This document shows positions 38,601 through 52,518 of a DNA stretch of 64,000 nt, piece after piece. This stretch comes from Trileptium ribeirensis (Eukaryota; Nematoda; Enoplea; Enoplida; Thoracostomopsidae). Location of the stretch: contig JASANE010003168.1 of NCBI GenBank assembly GCA_030248225.1, positions 62,001 through 126,000 of the forward strand, read 5' to 3'. Positions within the stretch are counted from its first letter, which is position 1. Every line of letters begins with the position of its first letter. A model generated the notes under the pieces. That model did not search any database. It was given only the letters and a program-made list of their open reading frames with translations, and was not told the DNA's origin. A program made the position numbers and the translations under genes.

Positions 38601-41600
38601 AACATATGCATTAATGGGCCACATGTTTGCCTATTTAGTTCGATCAAAACATTGGACCAAGTGACACTGTTGGGCATTACGTTATAATGTTAGAAAAAAG
38701 AACAGCTTAGAGCGGGAGGTTCGGGTGGCGGCAACCCCCGACTTAGGCTCAGTGTTGTCTCATATAAGAACTTTAGCTTAGGCTAAGACTGAGGCTTAGC
38801 ATATCGAGAACGGCATGGCTTGCATTTCATTTACGCCCCTATGGGTTACTTTGGCCTTTGTATTACTGGGTGACTTTCATTTCTTAGAGTTTCCTGTAAA
38901 AATCATTAATTAATCGTCCGTATGTTTTGCGTATTTTAGTTAAACTTAAAGATCTCATCTTCTTAAACTATTTAGCTTACAGTTGAGTTATTACAACGAT
39001 ATTAGCTGTGAATATTCAATAGTATAATAACTATCTCGCGTTTACATGCAATTAAATTCTATTTCGAAAATACGTATACGGCAAGAGGAAACCTAATGAT
39101 GATAGTGGAGCCTGTGATAGCATAGGTTTCCAACGTCCTTTTCTCAACGGGGTAGATGGTTCCGAAGCTAAATGGGGAGAGGTTCGCGAAGCGTGGTAAG
39201 TCAGGATGGATACATAGATATAAATAATCTAAAATGAATTTAATATTCCCAGTGTTTATATATATACAGCGACGCGGTTCCACGTTTCCCCAACTATTCA
39301 CCGGTACAAAATCCTAAGCGGTCACTCGAGCCACAAGTAGCGTCCACCAATTCCGTTATTTTTCGCAGAAATGCTAATCCAGTTTATCAAACTCGAGGGT
39401 ATCCAAAGTTTAAGTTTTAACATTTGAATCTCACTATGGTTGCGCAATCCAATATTAATGACTGATTAAACAATTAGATAACAGTACAATACTTAATACA
39501 CAGTTCTACTCTCTGCCCTTATATTTTATTACTATTAAAGATATAAAAATTGAAACATATTTTCTTATTTTGCTCGTTATAATTGGGTATTATTTACATT
39601 ACTATGACAGTTACATAATGCTTGCACATCAATTATTTATTAAACTTGAAAAAAACAGGCATGAAAATATGTCATGGAAAAAAGCTGCAATGTGACGTTT
39701 TGTAGTTTCGTGTGATCACGCTATCGTTAAATTATCTTGATACATTTAAGTTTTGTGCTCCGTGGAACCAAGTGACAACTGATTTTAGCTGGTCAAATAT
39801 TAACACAAAAAATTATAACATGACTGAATATATAGTAGTTATGTGTGTTTTTGAATGAGAAAAATATTTATTTGCGCGTAGGAACTAAACTTTTTTAGTT
39901 ACGTCGTTTACAGATACCATATCCAGTAGCTATCACATTTATTCAAGGGGTTGACTGAAACACACACTCTAACAATCCGGTGCTGTTTGTAGGTATAGCG
40001 CCGAATAATCCTGACGGTGGTTAACGAATATTAATAGCGTAATTACCAAAAATATTATCTACTGCGGGCCTGTCTATAGTCGAACCTAAAAATTTTTTTG
40101 TAGGCGTAAATCTGTTTGAATCGGTAGCAAAAAAAATTTCTACGAAGTTGATCACAATTGCTAAGATTTTGAAGACGGGGTGTGCGGGACTTTAGAGTAG
40201 TGATAAATATGGTCTGAAGGAAGCAACTTTATATATTTCCTCTTATACATAATGCCATACGACATTACTATCATTTTAATACCTTAGTTTGTCGTTCTTC
40301 ACAAACCAGCTGTTTTCGAATTTTGCCTACTTGCTTTTCTAATTCTCTAAATTTATATTATTATATTAAAATTTGAATGCACAGAACATTGATTTATGCT
40401 ATGTTTATCTCGCAACAAAAGGCTGATAAGATGAAAGAAAAAATTTTTTGGCTACTTTCTGAATATTTTACTTTTAAATTCTGTGCGAGTCATTAAAGGA
40501 ACTGTGTTAATGGGACATCATGTTTGATGTTATCACGTTTCTGTCTTCGATATTGCTATGTAGCCCTGAATATCAATCCTTGTGTTTAGAACAAAAATTA
40601 GAATAATTTCGCGATCATATGAGAAACATATTTGTCACGTTCGTTTACACGAAACATCGCGAAGCAAAAAGATATTGTGACTGTCTTTGTAAATACTGAA
40701 AATTAGCTAATTTAAGTTTTAATCGCTTATTTAAGTCCACATTAGCATCGGTTTTTTGAGGAAATTTCCAAAAATGATCCAAATTAAAAACAATTATAAG
40801 TAAACGCAAAACTGTATAAGTGTTGCCCGTATGAAACGAAACTTGACGCCTTTCTAAGCTAATGCCCTTCCCCTGATTACCGCTGCAGTAAAAAAGACTA
40901 AATCTGCTATAAAATGGATCTTTACATGATTGATATAATTTGAAACACGATAAAGTGTATTAAGTCCTGATGTAGCTGTGCCACATAAGTGAGATCAGCT
41001 ATCATTCTGTCAGCTTAAAATTTACTTATACAATGCGCCAGTAATGTGTTTATTGTTTGGTCAGGAAGTCTTTAGATGCGTTCTCTAAATTTTTAGCAAA
41101 CTTAGATAAAACAGTCATTGTTGTTCTGACTAGGTACCACGGTGAAACGATGTGTTATTTTCACTATTCACGCTACACAATACTGCCTCTTTGTCCTAAG
41201 CCACCCAATCTCCAAACTTTAGCCACCGACCTTCGTAGGAAAGACCTACACAAATAGATATCGTTTTCGGTTGTGTACTTACTGACTTACTATCAATACT
41301 AATCAATACATTTTTGTTATTTAAAATTGCTTCAAGGCTCTATACACAGAGATAATGAGCTGCTGTTCTCTGTTCAATATGTATCTATCTGTCTACCTAT
41401 CTATTAATAATTCTTGTAACACGGGTTAGCTCAAGGTGAACCAAATAATAACACGCAAGAACGAATATATAATATAACGCAATGAAATAAGTAATGAGAT
41501 TTCTAACCAGGTGATGTAGAATCATCAACTATATATTTATGTATTATGGATTATATAATCAAATATATGGCACAGAATTTACTGTTGGTCCATATATTAC

Positions 41601-42243
41601 GTTTTTAAGGTTTGACCATTGTCTGAGTGAGTAAAACGTCCTGCATGGAGTATCGCAGCTAATTGGGCTTGGCTGCTTTCAGTGACGATTTCAAAGTTTT
41701 AAGTTCAACTTAGTCAGCTACTTTCATAGACCTAGAAAGGACAACCATCAAACAAGCAGTACACTAAAATGCAATGTTAGTGCCATATTTCGCGCACACA
41801 AAAACCACAGGACTCTTTATTTCTTCTCAAAAGTCTCAAAAAGGCGGAAACTTTTGACATTTGTAAAAATTTGGGAATTTTCCACATTCGTTCATGAGCT
41901 GTAGCCGTTGTTGTGATAGAGAACTCTGCTATTGCGATAACTAGCAAACAGAATATCTATCCTTGCGACTAAAAATTTACCACTTTTTTCTAAGTTTTTA
42001 CTTTTTAAGGTGCATATAAGTTATTTGGGGAAGTATCTGCCGCAATCAGTTAATTATTCCTTGGCTACAACTATGAAGAACATTTGGATGTCCCCATCTT
42101 TGTATTCAGAAACTAAGGCCGTCAAACCTATTTCTTTTCGACTGAATAATTGCTATTACCTAAGGTGAGCCCAACTGAGACAAAATATATTTTTGTCTAA
42201 ATTTCATCGTTTCTCAAAGATATTCATGGCACATCTAAATTAG
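35690..42243. other. AT-rich sequence without a recognised gene
   Basis: No gene recognised apart from the dispersed repeat at 38700-38910. An open frame at 41065-41256 (+) follows a good-looking acceptor (attgtttggtcag) but no family is recognised and no clear donor follows. A tcta/tctg microsatellite-like run lies at about 41383-41405. Confidence 0.5.
38700..38910 (+). repeat. Dispersed repeat, copy 2
   Basis: Matches the 32640-32850 copy: 'gaggcttagcatatcgagaa cggcat', 'catttcatttacgcccct' and 'gttactttggcc' fall in the same order. A shorter 'gacttagactaaggcttagg' run near 52325-52350 may be a further scrap. Confidence 0.65.
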
Positions 42244-42360
42244 CTCTTTACTAGAGGTGAGAAACAACCGAAACTGGTCGCCCGGCCTGACCCTGTTCGT
42301 TCGAAATTAAGATTAGCTTGCCTGGAGCCATCAGCCAATATTCTCACCTCTAGCCTCTAC
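42244..42360. mobile_element. Minimal hAT-like MITE with TAGAGGTGAGAA ends
   Basis: The element is 42252-42352 (101 bp). TAGAGGTGAGAA at the left and TTCTCACCTCTA at the right are perfect 12-bp inverted repeats. The 8-bp flanks, ctctttac and gcctctac, agree at 5 of 8 positions, acceptable for an aged hAT duplication. The same ends occur on the 47294 element. At 101 bp it is near the lower limit for such an element. Confidence 0.8.
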
Positions 42361-43053
42361 ATGTTTTGAACGCCGATATAAAGATGCCGCTTAGCAAAAA
42401 TTATTCCGAATTATTTTTTTGCGATATTTTTACATGATATAAAACACTGTATATGAATATGTAACGTGTGCAGAGATAATGTAGGTACTTATTGGCAAGG
42501 TTTAACTTTCATTAATTAAGTTAGGTTCGCATAACTTTTTATAATAATAAAAACGATCTAAACCCACTGGGCCTATCCACGATAATTATTGTACCCCCGT
42601 AACCCTAAGCAAAATTCTTTACCTTCAGTTTTGTTGCTGCCACATAGTCAATACCGATGCTGCAATCGTTGGTGCATAGCTAAGTAATTTGATATTTCGT
42701 TGTCACACAAAACTAAATATTTACATTATTGTAGTTTTATGTATGTATTTGTGTGTTCATCGTGTTGCATCCAATTCACGGTATGTATGTTTGTGTTTGG
42801 GGCTGTGTTCCGATATTGTTTTTACATACTGTTGCGATTTGGGTATAATAGGGATAGGTAAATTTTTTACGTTTACTCTTTCATATAATGTCAATATTTG
42901 GCAGAATAAGTAGAACAGCGCAACAAACTCGTCATTATTGATTCAACTATACTTTAGGCCACAAATTGTACTTATTTTAAATTATCTTAAGTGTTTTAAC
43001 TATATATAAATATATTTGCATTCGATTATTCAGCATATAATATATATATTAAG
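42361..43053. other. AT-rich sequence, nothing recognised
   Basis: AT-rich, with a short gt/tgt-rich stretch around 42740-42810. No gene or repeat identified. Confidence 0.6.
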
Positions 43054-43360
43054 ACGACCGTGCTGCGCAGAGGTTAAAGCACAGGTTTCACAATCATAAG
43101 GTCTTGTGTTCGAGCCCTTCTGTGTATATAATCTTCTTGAACAATAAACTACGTCCATGTTGCTCCGGGGTACCCACCTGTTAAAATGGGTGCAAGATTG
43201 CTCAGAAGGTAAACAGAGTCTCGTTATCGGAACTAGCATTCCTTCAAGGCTTCTCCATCGGCAACTCTGGCTACCATTTCCACGAAACGGACATCAACAC
43301 GCGCACTATAAGTATAACTTGGGATGTAATGTGCAATATTGGCAGTCTTGCACATGACAT
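43054..43360 (+). mobile_element. tRNA-derived SINE, family C, with body
   Basis: The head carries an A-box-like 'gctgcgcagaggttaa' (from about 43070) and a B-box-like TGTTCGAGCCC (43107-43117), followed by a unique body with 'ggggtacccacctgttaaaa' and 'gggtgc' downstream. Only one copy is in the window, so the 3' boundary is a guess. The anticodon and acceptor arms do not form a proper cloverleaf. Confidence 0.65.
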
Positions 43361-45905
43361 AACTTGGTTACATTCCTGGACGTAGTAAGAAAAGCGGGCG
43401 AGGCTCCCTTCACTTTTCGTCAAAAACAAGCTGTCTTAAGCCAAATTTCGGTATTTTTCTATAGCAGCTCCAACTGTTGATTATGGTACTGCGCCCCTGT
43501 TTATATTCTTGATAAATATAATGAATTATTACAAAACAGATTGTAATAGATCCTATAACAAACTAGAAACCGCTTGAGTTAGTTGAATTTATCTAACCTA
43601 GATACATTGCCTTAATAATTTTTATAGCAAGACTAGCTAAGCGGCTGGAGGAACACTGATAAAGTCACATTCTATTGTATAGCTAACGTAATAGAACATA
43701 AGCATATTAGCCAAATCAAAAAGTTTGACAGGTCGATGTGTATACAACGAAATGTGTTTTCTTAGATTTGGCCCAAAAGATTCAGGTTGCTGGATGAGTT
43801 TGCCCATGTGAGCAATAACCACACCGCCATTAGTTCCATAAACAAGCAACCTAGACGGACACATGCATTGCAAACATTTGAACGGAATCAGTATCCTAAC
43901 GCCCTAGTTCTTAATGATAGCAACAAAAAATGAGACGATCTTAGCCTGAATCACCCTTCGCTTCCGAACCGTCTGGGACGTATTTAAAATCTCGTACTTG
44001 GAAACGCGTATTAAACACATCCTGCGTAAAGAAATAAATTAGCTAAGTAGCTCTAGCAGCTGCTGAATTATAAGTTACAACAACATTTCCGAATTACAAA
44101 CGAGGCAAATATTGTATGCACTAACTATGTTTCCTATTTTGCTAATTGTTATTAAAACATCGAAATTTTGATTTCTCATTTTGGCCATTTTATGATGTAT
44201 CTTATTTAATACAGAACACATCGCAATATATGTATGAATACTATTTGACTCCTAGGCGTGTCCAAAACATGATATAGCACGCGAACATGTTTCATCTTGG
44301 AGTTCGAAAACTGCAAAGTTGAAACATGCTGTTTGCCGATTTAATGTCTGTTATTGCCAATGGAATATCCAGCGGCAATAATGTTTGCTACATTTTGTAT
44401 ACACCGTGGGCAATATCAGATATTAATTTAGACAAAAATGATTTCAGTTTTGATCACTGTAGTTTTTAACTTAAACAATTGATACACTAGGATGCTCTTA
44501 AGTTGCTCTGGGCAAACAAAGACTTTTATCGTCTAGGAGTCATTCACAGATTGTTATTGACATTATGTCAAACGAGATATAACACAAACTGACGTTTTTC
44601 ATAGGCATTGCCATATATTCGCACGGAACGGTTTGAACACTGAAATTCCTCAATTAAAAGAGATGAGAGAGAACCCGTACACAGCTTATTTTGTGAGCAG
44701 ACACGAGTCTCCTAGAAATAATTCATATATTGCGTTCTAAGTTACATGTTATGAGATTTGCTATACCATATCCACCATCGGTAATCAATATTTTGTTGTT
44801 TGGTTAAGAAGTTTAGCAACATTAATTACATAGGTATTACATCCAAGATTTTCAATATGTAACGCTTCACTGTTGAAATTTTATTTCAACTCGTGTAATG
44901 CAAGACGCCAATTGCGAATGCGTTTATGTTTTCCAAAGATACGTTGGAAGCGTAGCAAATTGCGATGCGTATTGAAATATAAAAGAAGTTACATGGTACC
45001 ACCGCCTGTTAAGAATCAGGGTCAGGGTTAACAAAAACCTGATGGCTGTGACAAAACTTATTAACACCAAAACTATACATTTCATCAACATAATTTATTG
45101 GTTAACCACTGGGAGGCCACGGACACCACTGGGAGGCGTCGTTGCTCCTAGTTTCGGTTAGAGCCCCTGATTTTAAAACTGCAAAAAAGATTTGACAAAT
45201 TGCAATCCTCAGTTTAAATTATTGAGTCGAATCCCATAGTAGCTGGATACAACCCTAACTGAAAGTTTATATCGACGTCTCTGTAACTTAGTACACACAG
45301 GTGCCACCAGCAATATTATAGGATATGTATAAAATCTACGACGTTTTAGCATTTGACAAAAAGTTCTTAAATATTAAATTTGGGACTATATATCGTAGGT
45401 ATGTGGATGGTCTGGCACAGAGCTATATTAACAGCCATATTTACTTGGGTCAATGAAAAGTCTCATAATGTCGATATGATGAGAATTTGCATTGGGTAAC
45501 GGCTTTTTGACCTTACATAAGCACTCTAGATTACAAAATATTTCATTATGTGCTTATTACAAAACTGATAGACTCGTTTGCGCAAATATAGTTTAGCCAA
45601 AACGGGCTATAATTCGGCAAAAATATATAATTTGGGGAAATCTGATTTTTCAAATGCACTAGTCTTCCGAAACATAACAATTGCAATAAATGCTCGCGGT
45701 GCTTAAAATTCGGTCTGTAACAACTAAGACATGAAGCTGAGAATATTATCAAGTAATGATTCGATATATATTGATGTGACCATTTTTAAGCTTTATCGCT
45801 CGTTAAGTGAGGACACAAATATATTTTCTGAGTGTAATGCTGTAGAAAAGCAAGTTTTGCAACAACAACAAAAAGGAAATTCAATAGCAACTGCATACTT
45901 ATAGC
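43361..45905. other. AT-rich sequence, nothing recognised
   Basis: No gene recognised. 'ccactgggaggc' occurs twice near 45108-45138, only about 20 bases apart. Confidence 0.55.
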
Positions 45906-46206
45906 CAGTGGCGGAGCCAAAAGGGAACATGGTGCAATGCTCCCCTCCCCAGGTCTCGAGGCAAACAGTTTTGATTATTTTCACTGTCTGACTGGCTAAG
46001 AAGAATCAAAGCCAGTTTTTGATGGAATCATTCTTTCTTAATTTTCACTGCTCGGCCAGATTCATCATTGACAACAACTATATTAAAAGATTATGCCAAC
46101 GAGTATCTAATAAGACAGTGCTCCCTCCCCTTAATCGATGAAAGTATGTGGCTTGATAGGTCGTTATAGTTTTACTCGCCTAAGCAGTATCCTGGTTACG
46201 CGCCTG
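45906..46206. mobile_element. Possible hAT-like fragment
   Basis: The left end CAGTGGCGGAGCCAAAAGG and the reverse complement of the right end, CAGGCGCGTAACCAGGATAC, are both typical of hAT termini and match each other partly. The 8-bp flanks agree at only 4 of 8 positions, so these could be ends of two different elements. Confidence 0.35.
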
Positions 46207-46489
46207 CTCGTAATCTGAAAGCCAGAATAACGAGGATTGCCCCAAACGTTAAAGTCATCATAGCGATCTCGACTGCTAGGCTACTCGAGAGTTAGGCTTA
46301 CTATACAAACTACGAAACCGCAGACATGCCAGTAATATATGACATTAATTTGTATATCATTAACAAATATGCTTACGATGACTTTGTAAACTGAAATATG
46401 TTCTCGCGACGTTCCTAGTTACAAACCCTGAGATGTGTCATTTTGGATTACAAGTAGGGCAATGCATTGTTATTACGAGTCCCGAAGTG

Positions 46490-46725
46490 TAGTCGTGGCG
46501 CAACAGATTGTGGCACATACTTTGCTTTTGTCGGTCATTCTGTGTCACAAACTTTGGCGATGTCATATAATTCCACACTGCAACATTGGCCATTCCTTAT
46601 CACTCCGGATCACGTTTGACATGCCGTGACATTCCGAGTAACAAACTTTGGCCAAGAAGAGCATAAACATGAATTTGTCGTGTCATTCCTCGTCACAATC
46701 TAAAGTCTTGCCATGTCATTCCGCT
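46490..46725. repeat. Degenerate tandem repeat (gtcattccg.gtcacaaactttggc)
   Basis: The word 'gtcattc.g.gtcacaaactttggc' recurs imperfectly at about 46535, 46627, 46679 and 46713, with 'ccat'/'tgtcgtg' linkers. Diverged, apparently old. Confidence 0.6.
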
Positions 46726-47285
46726 CATATAAATGCCGACATACACACAGATTTCTTGAAGGATAATCTGAGCTTAAATTAACAATATTTCGCCAATCAA
46801 TTCCGTAAAAGCTTTACATAAAATCTCTCAAAGATTTGATCTAATAATAAAACTTGATGACCATCGCAATTTTGTTCTTACAAACTAAACCTGTTCGTGT
46901 TTGTTGTTTAAGTCTGGCTGACTGTATTTTATATTAGCCAACATCTCACGTGTGATTGTTGAGTGTAAACAAATCGTTTAGGTAGGCGCCCTACGAATGG
47001 CCACTTGTGGCCAAACACCGTTATTATAATTGCCGCCGCTATTAAATTTCGGGCTCCGAATAGTAATTTGTTTATGTTTTGTTCGTTGTTTTGTTTTAGT
47101 GCGCACCTGCGCAGTTGTGGCATTAATTTTACACCTCTATGAGTATATGCAGACAATTCTATTATAAACGAATTTACGCATATCTTTTAATGAATTTTCA
47201 TTTTCAGTTAATTGTTATAAGAATATTCTATATGTATGTATGCGTTACTTGATCCCAAGCTGTACGTGAAATATATAGTCAAATG

Positions 47286-47810
47286 ATTCGCATTAGAGGT
47301 GAGAATTCAGGCTCTTGGCTTGGCTTGGCTTGGCTCGATTTTAGAACCGAGCCAAGCCTGCAATGATTTCTGAAGAACCGCGCGGAGCCAAAATATGTCT
47401 GTGAGAGCCTTGCCGAAGCTAGTGTATCTTAAAAAGCTGTGGTAGGTTCTTAACTGTTCTTTTCCGAAAGTTGTAATTGCTGATGTATAGTACAATGGTC
47501 AGCCAACAGCAAGAACAGCCGACGTAACCTCGGTTTGTCTCTTAAAAGCTCCAGAAGCAACTATAGGTATATAGGCTGTTTGGATATTATGTTCTTTTTT
47601 TCAAACTTCTAATAGAGTTCAAAGAGCCGAGCCGAGCCTGGATTTCTACTGGAAGACCGAGCCGAGCGGAAAAAACTAAACCTGTTTCACGAGGACCCTA
47701 GCCGAGCCAGGGCGTGAGATTTATCTGTGAGAGCCGAGCCGGACATGACTCACCCTAAGCCCTGAAAATAGAGCCTGAAAATTTGGCTCTTTCTCACCTT
47801 TGATTCACAA
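47286..47810. mobile_element. hAT-like element with TAGAGGTGAGAA ends and gagccgagcc core
   Basis: The element is 47294-47802 (509 bp). It starts TAGAGGTGAGAATTCAGGCTC and ends with GAGCCTGAAAATTTGGCTC, then TTTCTCACCTTTG; the ends are imperfect inverted repeats. Flanks attcgcat and attcacaa match at 6 of 8. The inside is full of ccgagccgagcc and cttggcttggct words in both orientations, so the two halves can pair over much of their length. Related by its ends to 42252-42352. No coding capacity. Confidence 0.85.
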
Positions 47811-49970
47811 GAGCCCTTGGTTGTATGTTGATCAATTTTAAAATAAATACGTACATAAATTTTATATATTTCATAAATGCAAAGATCCTTATCTATAATA
47901 CCGAGTAGCATGGTGTGATAACATGGGCAAAACATGTCACGTCAAATGCAAACATAAGTGGACCTTTGATACAGTGAGCACACCTGCACACGGCGGCAGA
48001 CCTGGAGGAAACTATATTTTAAGGTTGACATTTCGGGCATTAACTTTGTGACTCTGAGCAATCCGCTGATTCCGAAGTAAGCTATCTCTATTCCGTCCTT
48101 GCCATATTTTGTTTCTTTAACCGCGGCAGTTCTGTAACCATCCATAGATTTTTTACCTTTGGATACATAGCTTTACAAAACATTTTTTGAAAAATAATCA
48201 ATTGACGAGAGTATTATCGCAGCAAACCAGTCGTGCGCTAGTCCATTTCACGGCCAGATGTATCAAATTACGGTACCAAATTCACATCATTTAATCATTT
48301 CTCATTAAAACACGTACGTATATATGCATAAGTTCAGTTGTACTTTCGCATTTGACTAAAGATACATAATGTCACGGTAGCCAGGTTATAATATTGGGAT
48401 CAGATTTAATTCGTTTACCCTGTATATAACCAGTCTGGTTACGCTAGTTAATTAAAATAGTGTTTCAAATTTTCGGTTCATTATAGCAGATACAGGGGCG
48501 CAGCAAAATGAACGGGGGCCGCCGACCATCCCTATTTGTCGACAAGCTCACATCACCTCCTATCCAATTTTTCCCTAAAGATCCCCTTCTTTTCAGTATC
48601 ATACTGCGCCCATTACCGAAGGCAGGAGCCGCAATCCCTAAAAATAGTGGGGGGTGGGCATAATTGTTCTTTAATTCATATCCCCGGATCTTGATTTCTG
48701 GGGGGTGCAACCTTATCACCCACTCCCCAAATCGCCTCTCATGACCAGAGATAATATGTTTAAAGATGTAACTTATCACAACTTGTTTGGGGCCTTTAAT
48801 CACCACTGTTACAGCAGTAGGAAATGACAAAAGACTGTAAATTTGCTTAAGATTCATGCTAAGAATAAATCATGGTTAATACGATTTTAGAGTCAGTTTG
48901 ACACATTATCGTAGTATTAGATCAGCTATAGGACGACTCAACGATGAAGTCTTGGTGGGAATGCTGACCCCGTACTGAAAATAACTTAATACTCAATAAA
49001 TTGCTGATTTCGACCATATTTCCAATATTGGAAGAACGTTCTTGCCCGCAACAAGAACTTCTTTTCATTTGTGATCTTAACGGTTTAGTTCTGTAAATAT
49101 TTTTGTTGTGTTCTTCGAAATCATATATATGAGACAGATTTTTAATAATAACTCTATCAATTTTTAGCATTACACATATAATATTTATTCGAAAAATGTT
49201 CAAGTCATGTGCAACAGATCGACATGAAAAGGTGCCAAGCCGGTATCAAAGTTATAGTGTAATAAGGCAACACACAGCGGTTGGCTATACAAACGAAAAA
49301 AATTATTCGATTTATTTACGCTGTTTTAAGTATTTGTATATATGTCTGAAAATTTGCAGGTATTTCCCAAGTATTTATGTGAGTGGCCCCCTCCAAAGTA
49401 ATATGTGAGGAAACTAGTCACACCGTACGTTAAAGGGGCCAGTCACACATTAGCACCGGCCCTACACTATAGAAACATTTTTAATAAAACTTTTTTACTA
49501 TTATATCCACCGATATTTTAGGTTTGTCTAAATAACATGACAGAGACCAAATAAAATATTTCACTATAATATCATTTTCACAATGAGCATTGTCGCGTTA
49601 AGCACATGCCTCTGTATTCATATTTTCTGTAAAAATAGGTTATAATGGATATAGATTTTTTTTGCTACGCAATGTAAATAAAGGCCATCCCTAAACTTCT
49701 ATCTATATTTTGTATATTTATTTCGAAATGTTGTTTGTCCAACCGCAAAATCATATTGTATCAATAATATGAATCTTTTATGAATATATGAACGAAAATG
49801 GTTTTTTTCGCATCGTTTTATATAAAATTTGTCCTAGTTTTTTAGCCTTAATACTGAGCCAATACCATTATATGGCTCAAGATGGGTACGTTTTTGAACA
49901 TTCCCTAAAACACAACTAATGTATTCATCGCCCGTGCAGTGCAGAGAAAATAGCCACTGTACCCATAGCG
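47811..49970. other. AT-rich sequence with a G/C-rich repeat-like patch
   Basis: A patch at 48490-48740 begins CAGGGGCGCAGC, like a hAT terminus, and holds a run of g and several c-rich words; no matching right end was found. An open frame across it on the - strand has no recognisable domain. Otherwise nothing recognised. Confidence 0.5.
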
Positions 49971-49979
49971 AACTCTGGC

Positions 49980-50560
49980 TGCTGATTTGTTTATTTAATC
50001 ACTGAACGATAGAATTTACGGTTATTAAATTTCTACAGTGGATCCTAAAACCCCTGATTGGTACCCGCATTGAATTGATCAATCCAAAATTATTGACTTC
50101 TTGTTGTCAATACTAATCCTCCCACAATCCACACTGAACGATACAATCCTTTCTCACAGGCGCATTTAAAGGGGGCGTTGGGCCATGGGCCCCTAAATTT
50201 TTCAGATCTCCCAAAAATAAAAAAGGCTTCCTCCCCATTAGTATTCACAGATTCATCTGAGAATATAGTATGTGTTACATAAAAATGTTTCCATACCACT
50301 ACTAAACAGTAGAAGTCGAACATGCCTTGCCCCCTGAACCTAAAGGAAAATTCTAAATACGCCTATGTTCTTACGTATTGACATTTTATAGTGAATCATG
50401 AAACCACGTCCAGCATTTGCATTGAACGGTATAATCGAAGTTTATGGATTTCTTATAGTGGGTTCTTATCCAACCATCTGTTATGAACAGTTAGTACAAT
50501 CCCTACTTATTAACTTTTCATAGTTGGTCTGCGTCCTAACCGTAGAAACACTCTAATATT
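49980..50560. repeat. Degenerate tandem repeat
   Basis: Units of roughly 60-90 bp share 'tgaacg.ta.aatc...ttattgacttttcatagtgg.tcctaacc'. Recognisable starts lie near 50003, 50072, 50135, 50422 and 50484. Strongly diverged; the stretch between 50200 and 50390 matches poorly. Confidence 0.5.
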
Positions 50561-52380
50561 AAAACAGCGTTGTTTATTTGATTTTGTTAATGACTATGCT
50601 TATTTGTTAATGGTTATGGTTATTAAATTTGTGACTACAATTTACATCCTTGTAAAAGTAACAAAATGTGTAAGGAAGCAGCATTCAGTAATAATACGAT
50701 GTTACTGAACTATTCATTGAACAAATTTTTATGTATGATTTATATACATATATATCTATATATCAATATTTATATATCTATATATCAAAGAAATATAGAT
50801 TAGAATAAGATGACTTTTGTGTTATTATTTGCTTAAAATTACCTTTTTGAATTGTTAATTTCACTCAGCAGAGCTGCATTATCCAACCATACTGTTGCAA
50901 GATACAGATACATGATTAAAATGTTGCGGTGTACTACAAGGCTGGGTAGTCATTATCAGAATAGGCCTGGGCCAGAAGTTCTACATTTGGTGGTCAGTGT
51001 CCTGGGATTTGAATTAGCAAAAACAGCCATGCAGCCAGTCGCCGTTTTGGCGCGCCCGTAAACCTTGAGAATGAGCGGCATGCTCATTCCGTTGGTTAGA
51101 CGGATACGGCAGTACCAATGAAGCTAGTTGATGACGTATTTTGCAGAGCTTGACAAACTAATTTGAAATTTGCATACATATATTCAAGTTACTTTGTGAC
51201 GAAAAAGCTACCCACTTATAACGAAATGAGAAGAGTGAAATAGCTAGTTTTCCCATCGGGTTTAAAAATTCATCGAGCATGGCCTGTAAACTGGAAGCTT
51301 TCGTGTTGCACTCAGATAGTACAGATGTTGGTCGTATTGCGTGAGACTTGCGGTTTATTATCAGAGATTCACGTAGCCATGGAATGGGTGGCTTATAAGT
51401 ACAGCCCGTATGCACCCTGAAATATTTTAGTAAGCAATTTTATGTTGAGGTGAGTTTAGTTTATAATTTATAGTAAATTCTGTAGATAATTTAAGTATTG
51501 GCATTAGAAATTGTTGTGTACTGTACAGCAGGACATCACCTATGGAAGAAGCTATATGGGCCGCTGAATGCTGTTCAGGAACCTTTATGAATTAGTCATT
51601 TCAGTATATATATGTGACGAAATGGTCAAAAATGACAATCAGGTCAGTAGACCAGAGCAACAACAATGGGGGGGGCTTTGCAATATTTCGATGGGGTAAG
51701 TATTTGGTTATAAATGAAAGCAAAATGAATGTGTAACTTCTTTTACATCGCAGCAGGTGGGGCTCGAGCTGGTACAGACAGTAGCAGTGAAGAACAGAGG
51801 GTGCAACACCCAATTTCCCTGCCCCGTAGCAATCTGCCGGCAACTCAACAACCGTCATAAAATTATCAGTAATTACTGTTGAAAAACAATGCAGTGTATT
51901 GAAATTTTGCAGCTAACGGTCTACTTCATGGCATAAAAATGTTGAAAGAGGAGGGATGCGCTTTAAGCATCAAAATGTCAACTATCATTCATGTTTAAAG
52001 GATATTATTTCGCAAATGCAGCAGCAAAAATCTGTGAAAAGACTGAATTTTTTTGTATAATTATATTAACATGGGCTTTGTAAGTTTTGATTTGAGCGGA
52101 AGCAATGAGTAGGTACTTAGCCAAATCGATGACACAAGCATTTGTTGAGCCCAAATTGAGTTATGTATCCAATTCATGGTTTTTGTGCTAGCTATGCGAT
52201 ATTATTGAAACCCCATACGTCGCTATTTTAGAAGGATCACAACAAGTTTTCCCCTGTAACTGTACGGAAATTTCAGTTGAGTACCGTACGGAAGAATTGA
52301 CCAGGCCAAGCTAAACATGGGCTCAGACTTAGACTAAGGCTTAGGGCTATAATCCTTAGGCTTAGGCTTGGCTTTACGCT
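50561..52380. other. AT-rich sequence, nothing recognised
   Basis: Contains a tatatcta/tatata run at about 50740-50795. 'aagcctaagc' type self-complementary words occur at 52320-52375. No gene recognised. Confidence 0.55.
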
Positions 52381-52382
52381 TT

Positions 52383-52518
52383 GAAGGACACAACTTTATT
52401 TGATCACCCTAAGAGGCGGGAACTATACATGATGCGCAAGAAGATCCGTTGAAGGATACAACTTTATTTTATCACCCTAAGGGGCGGGAACTATACACGA
52501 TGCGTAAGAAGATCCGTT
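52383..52518 (+). repeat. Tandem duplication, 68-bp unit
   Basis: Two copies starting at 52383 and 52451, each beginning 'gaagga.acaactttatt' and ending 'aagaagatccgttga'. They differ at only about six positions, so the duplication is fairly recent. Confidence 0.88.

Noticed and set aside
41065..41256. Open + strand frame after a good acceptor (SLDAFSKFLANL onward)
   Set aside because: No family recognised, no clear donor, and it does not continue ESRP; more likely chance or a pseudo-exon.
43054..43122. Functional tRNA gene
   Set aside because: B-box-like sequence present, but the arms do not form a cloverleaf and a SINE-like body follows. The same applies to the other tRNA-like segments.
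48491..48740. hAT element beginning CAGGGGCGCAGC
   Set aside because: No matching right terminus or 8-bp duplication was found.
48465..48857. 130-codon - strand open frame
   Set aside because: It runs across a repeat-like G/C-rich patch and shows no domain.
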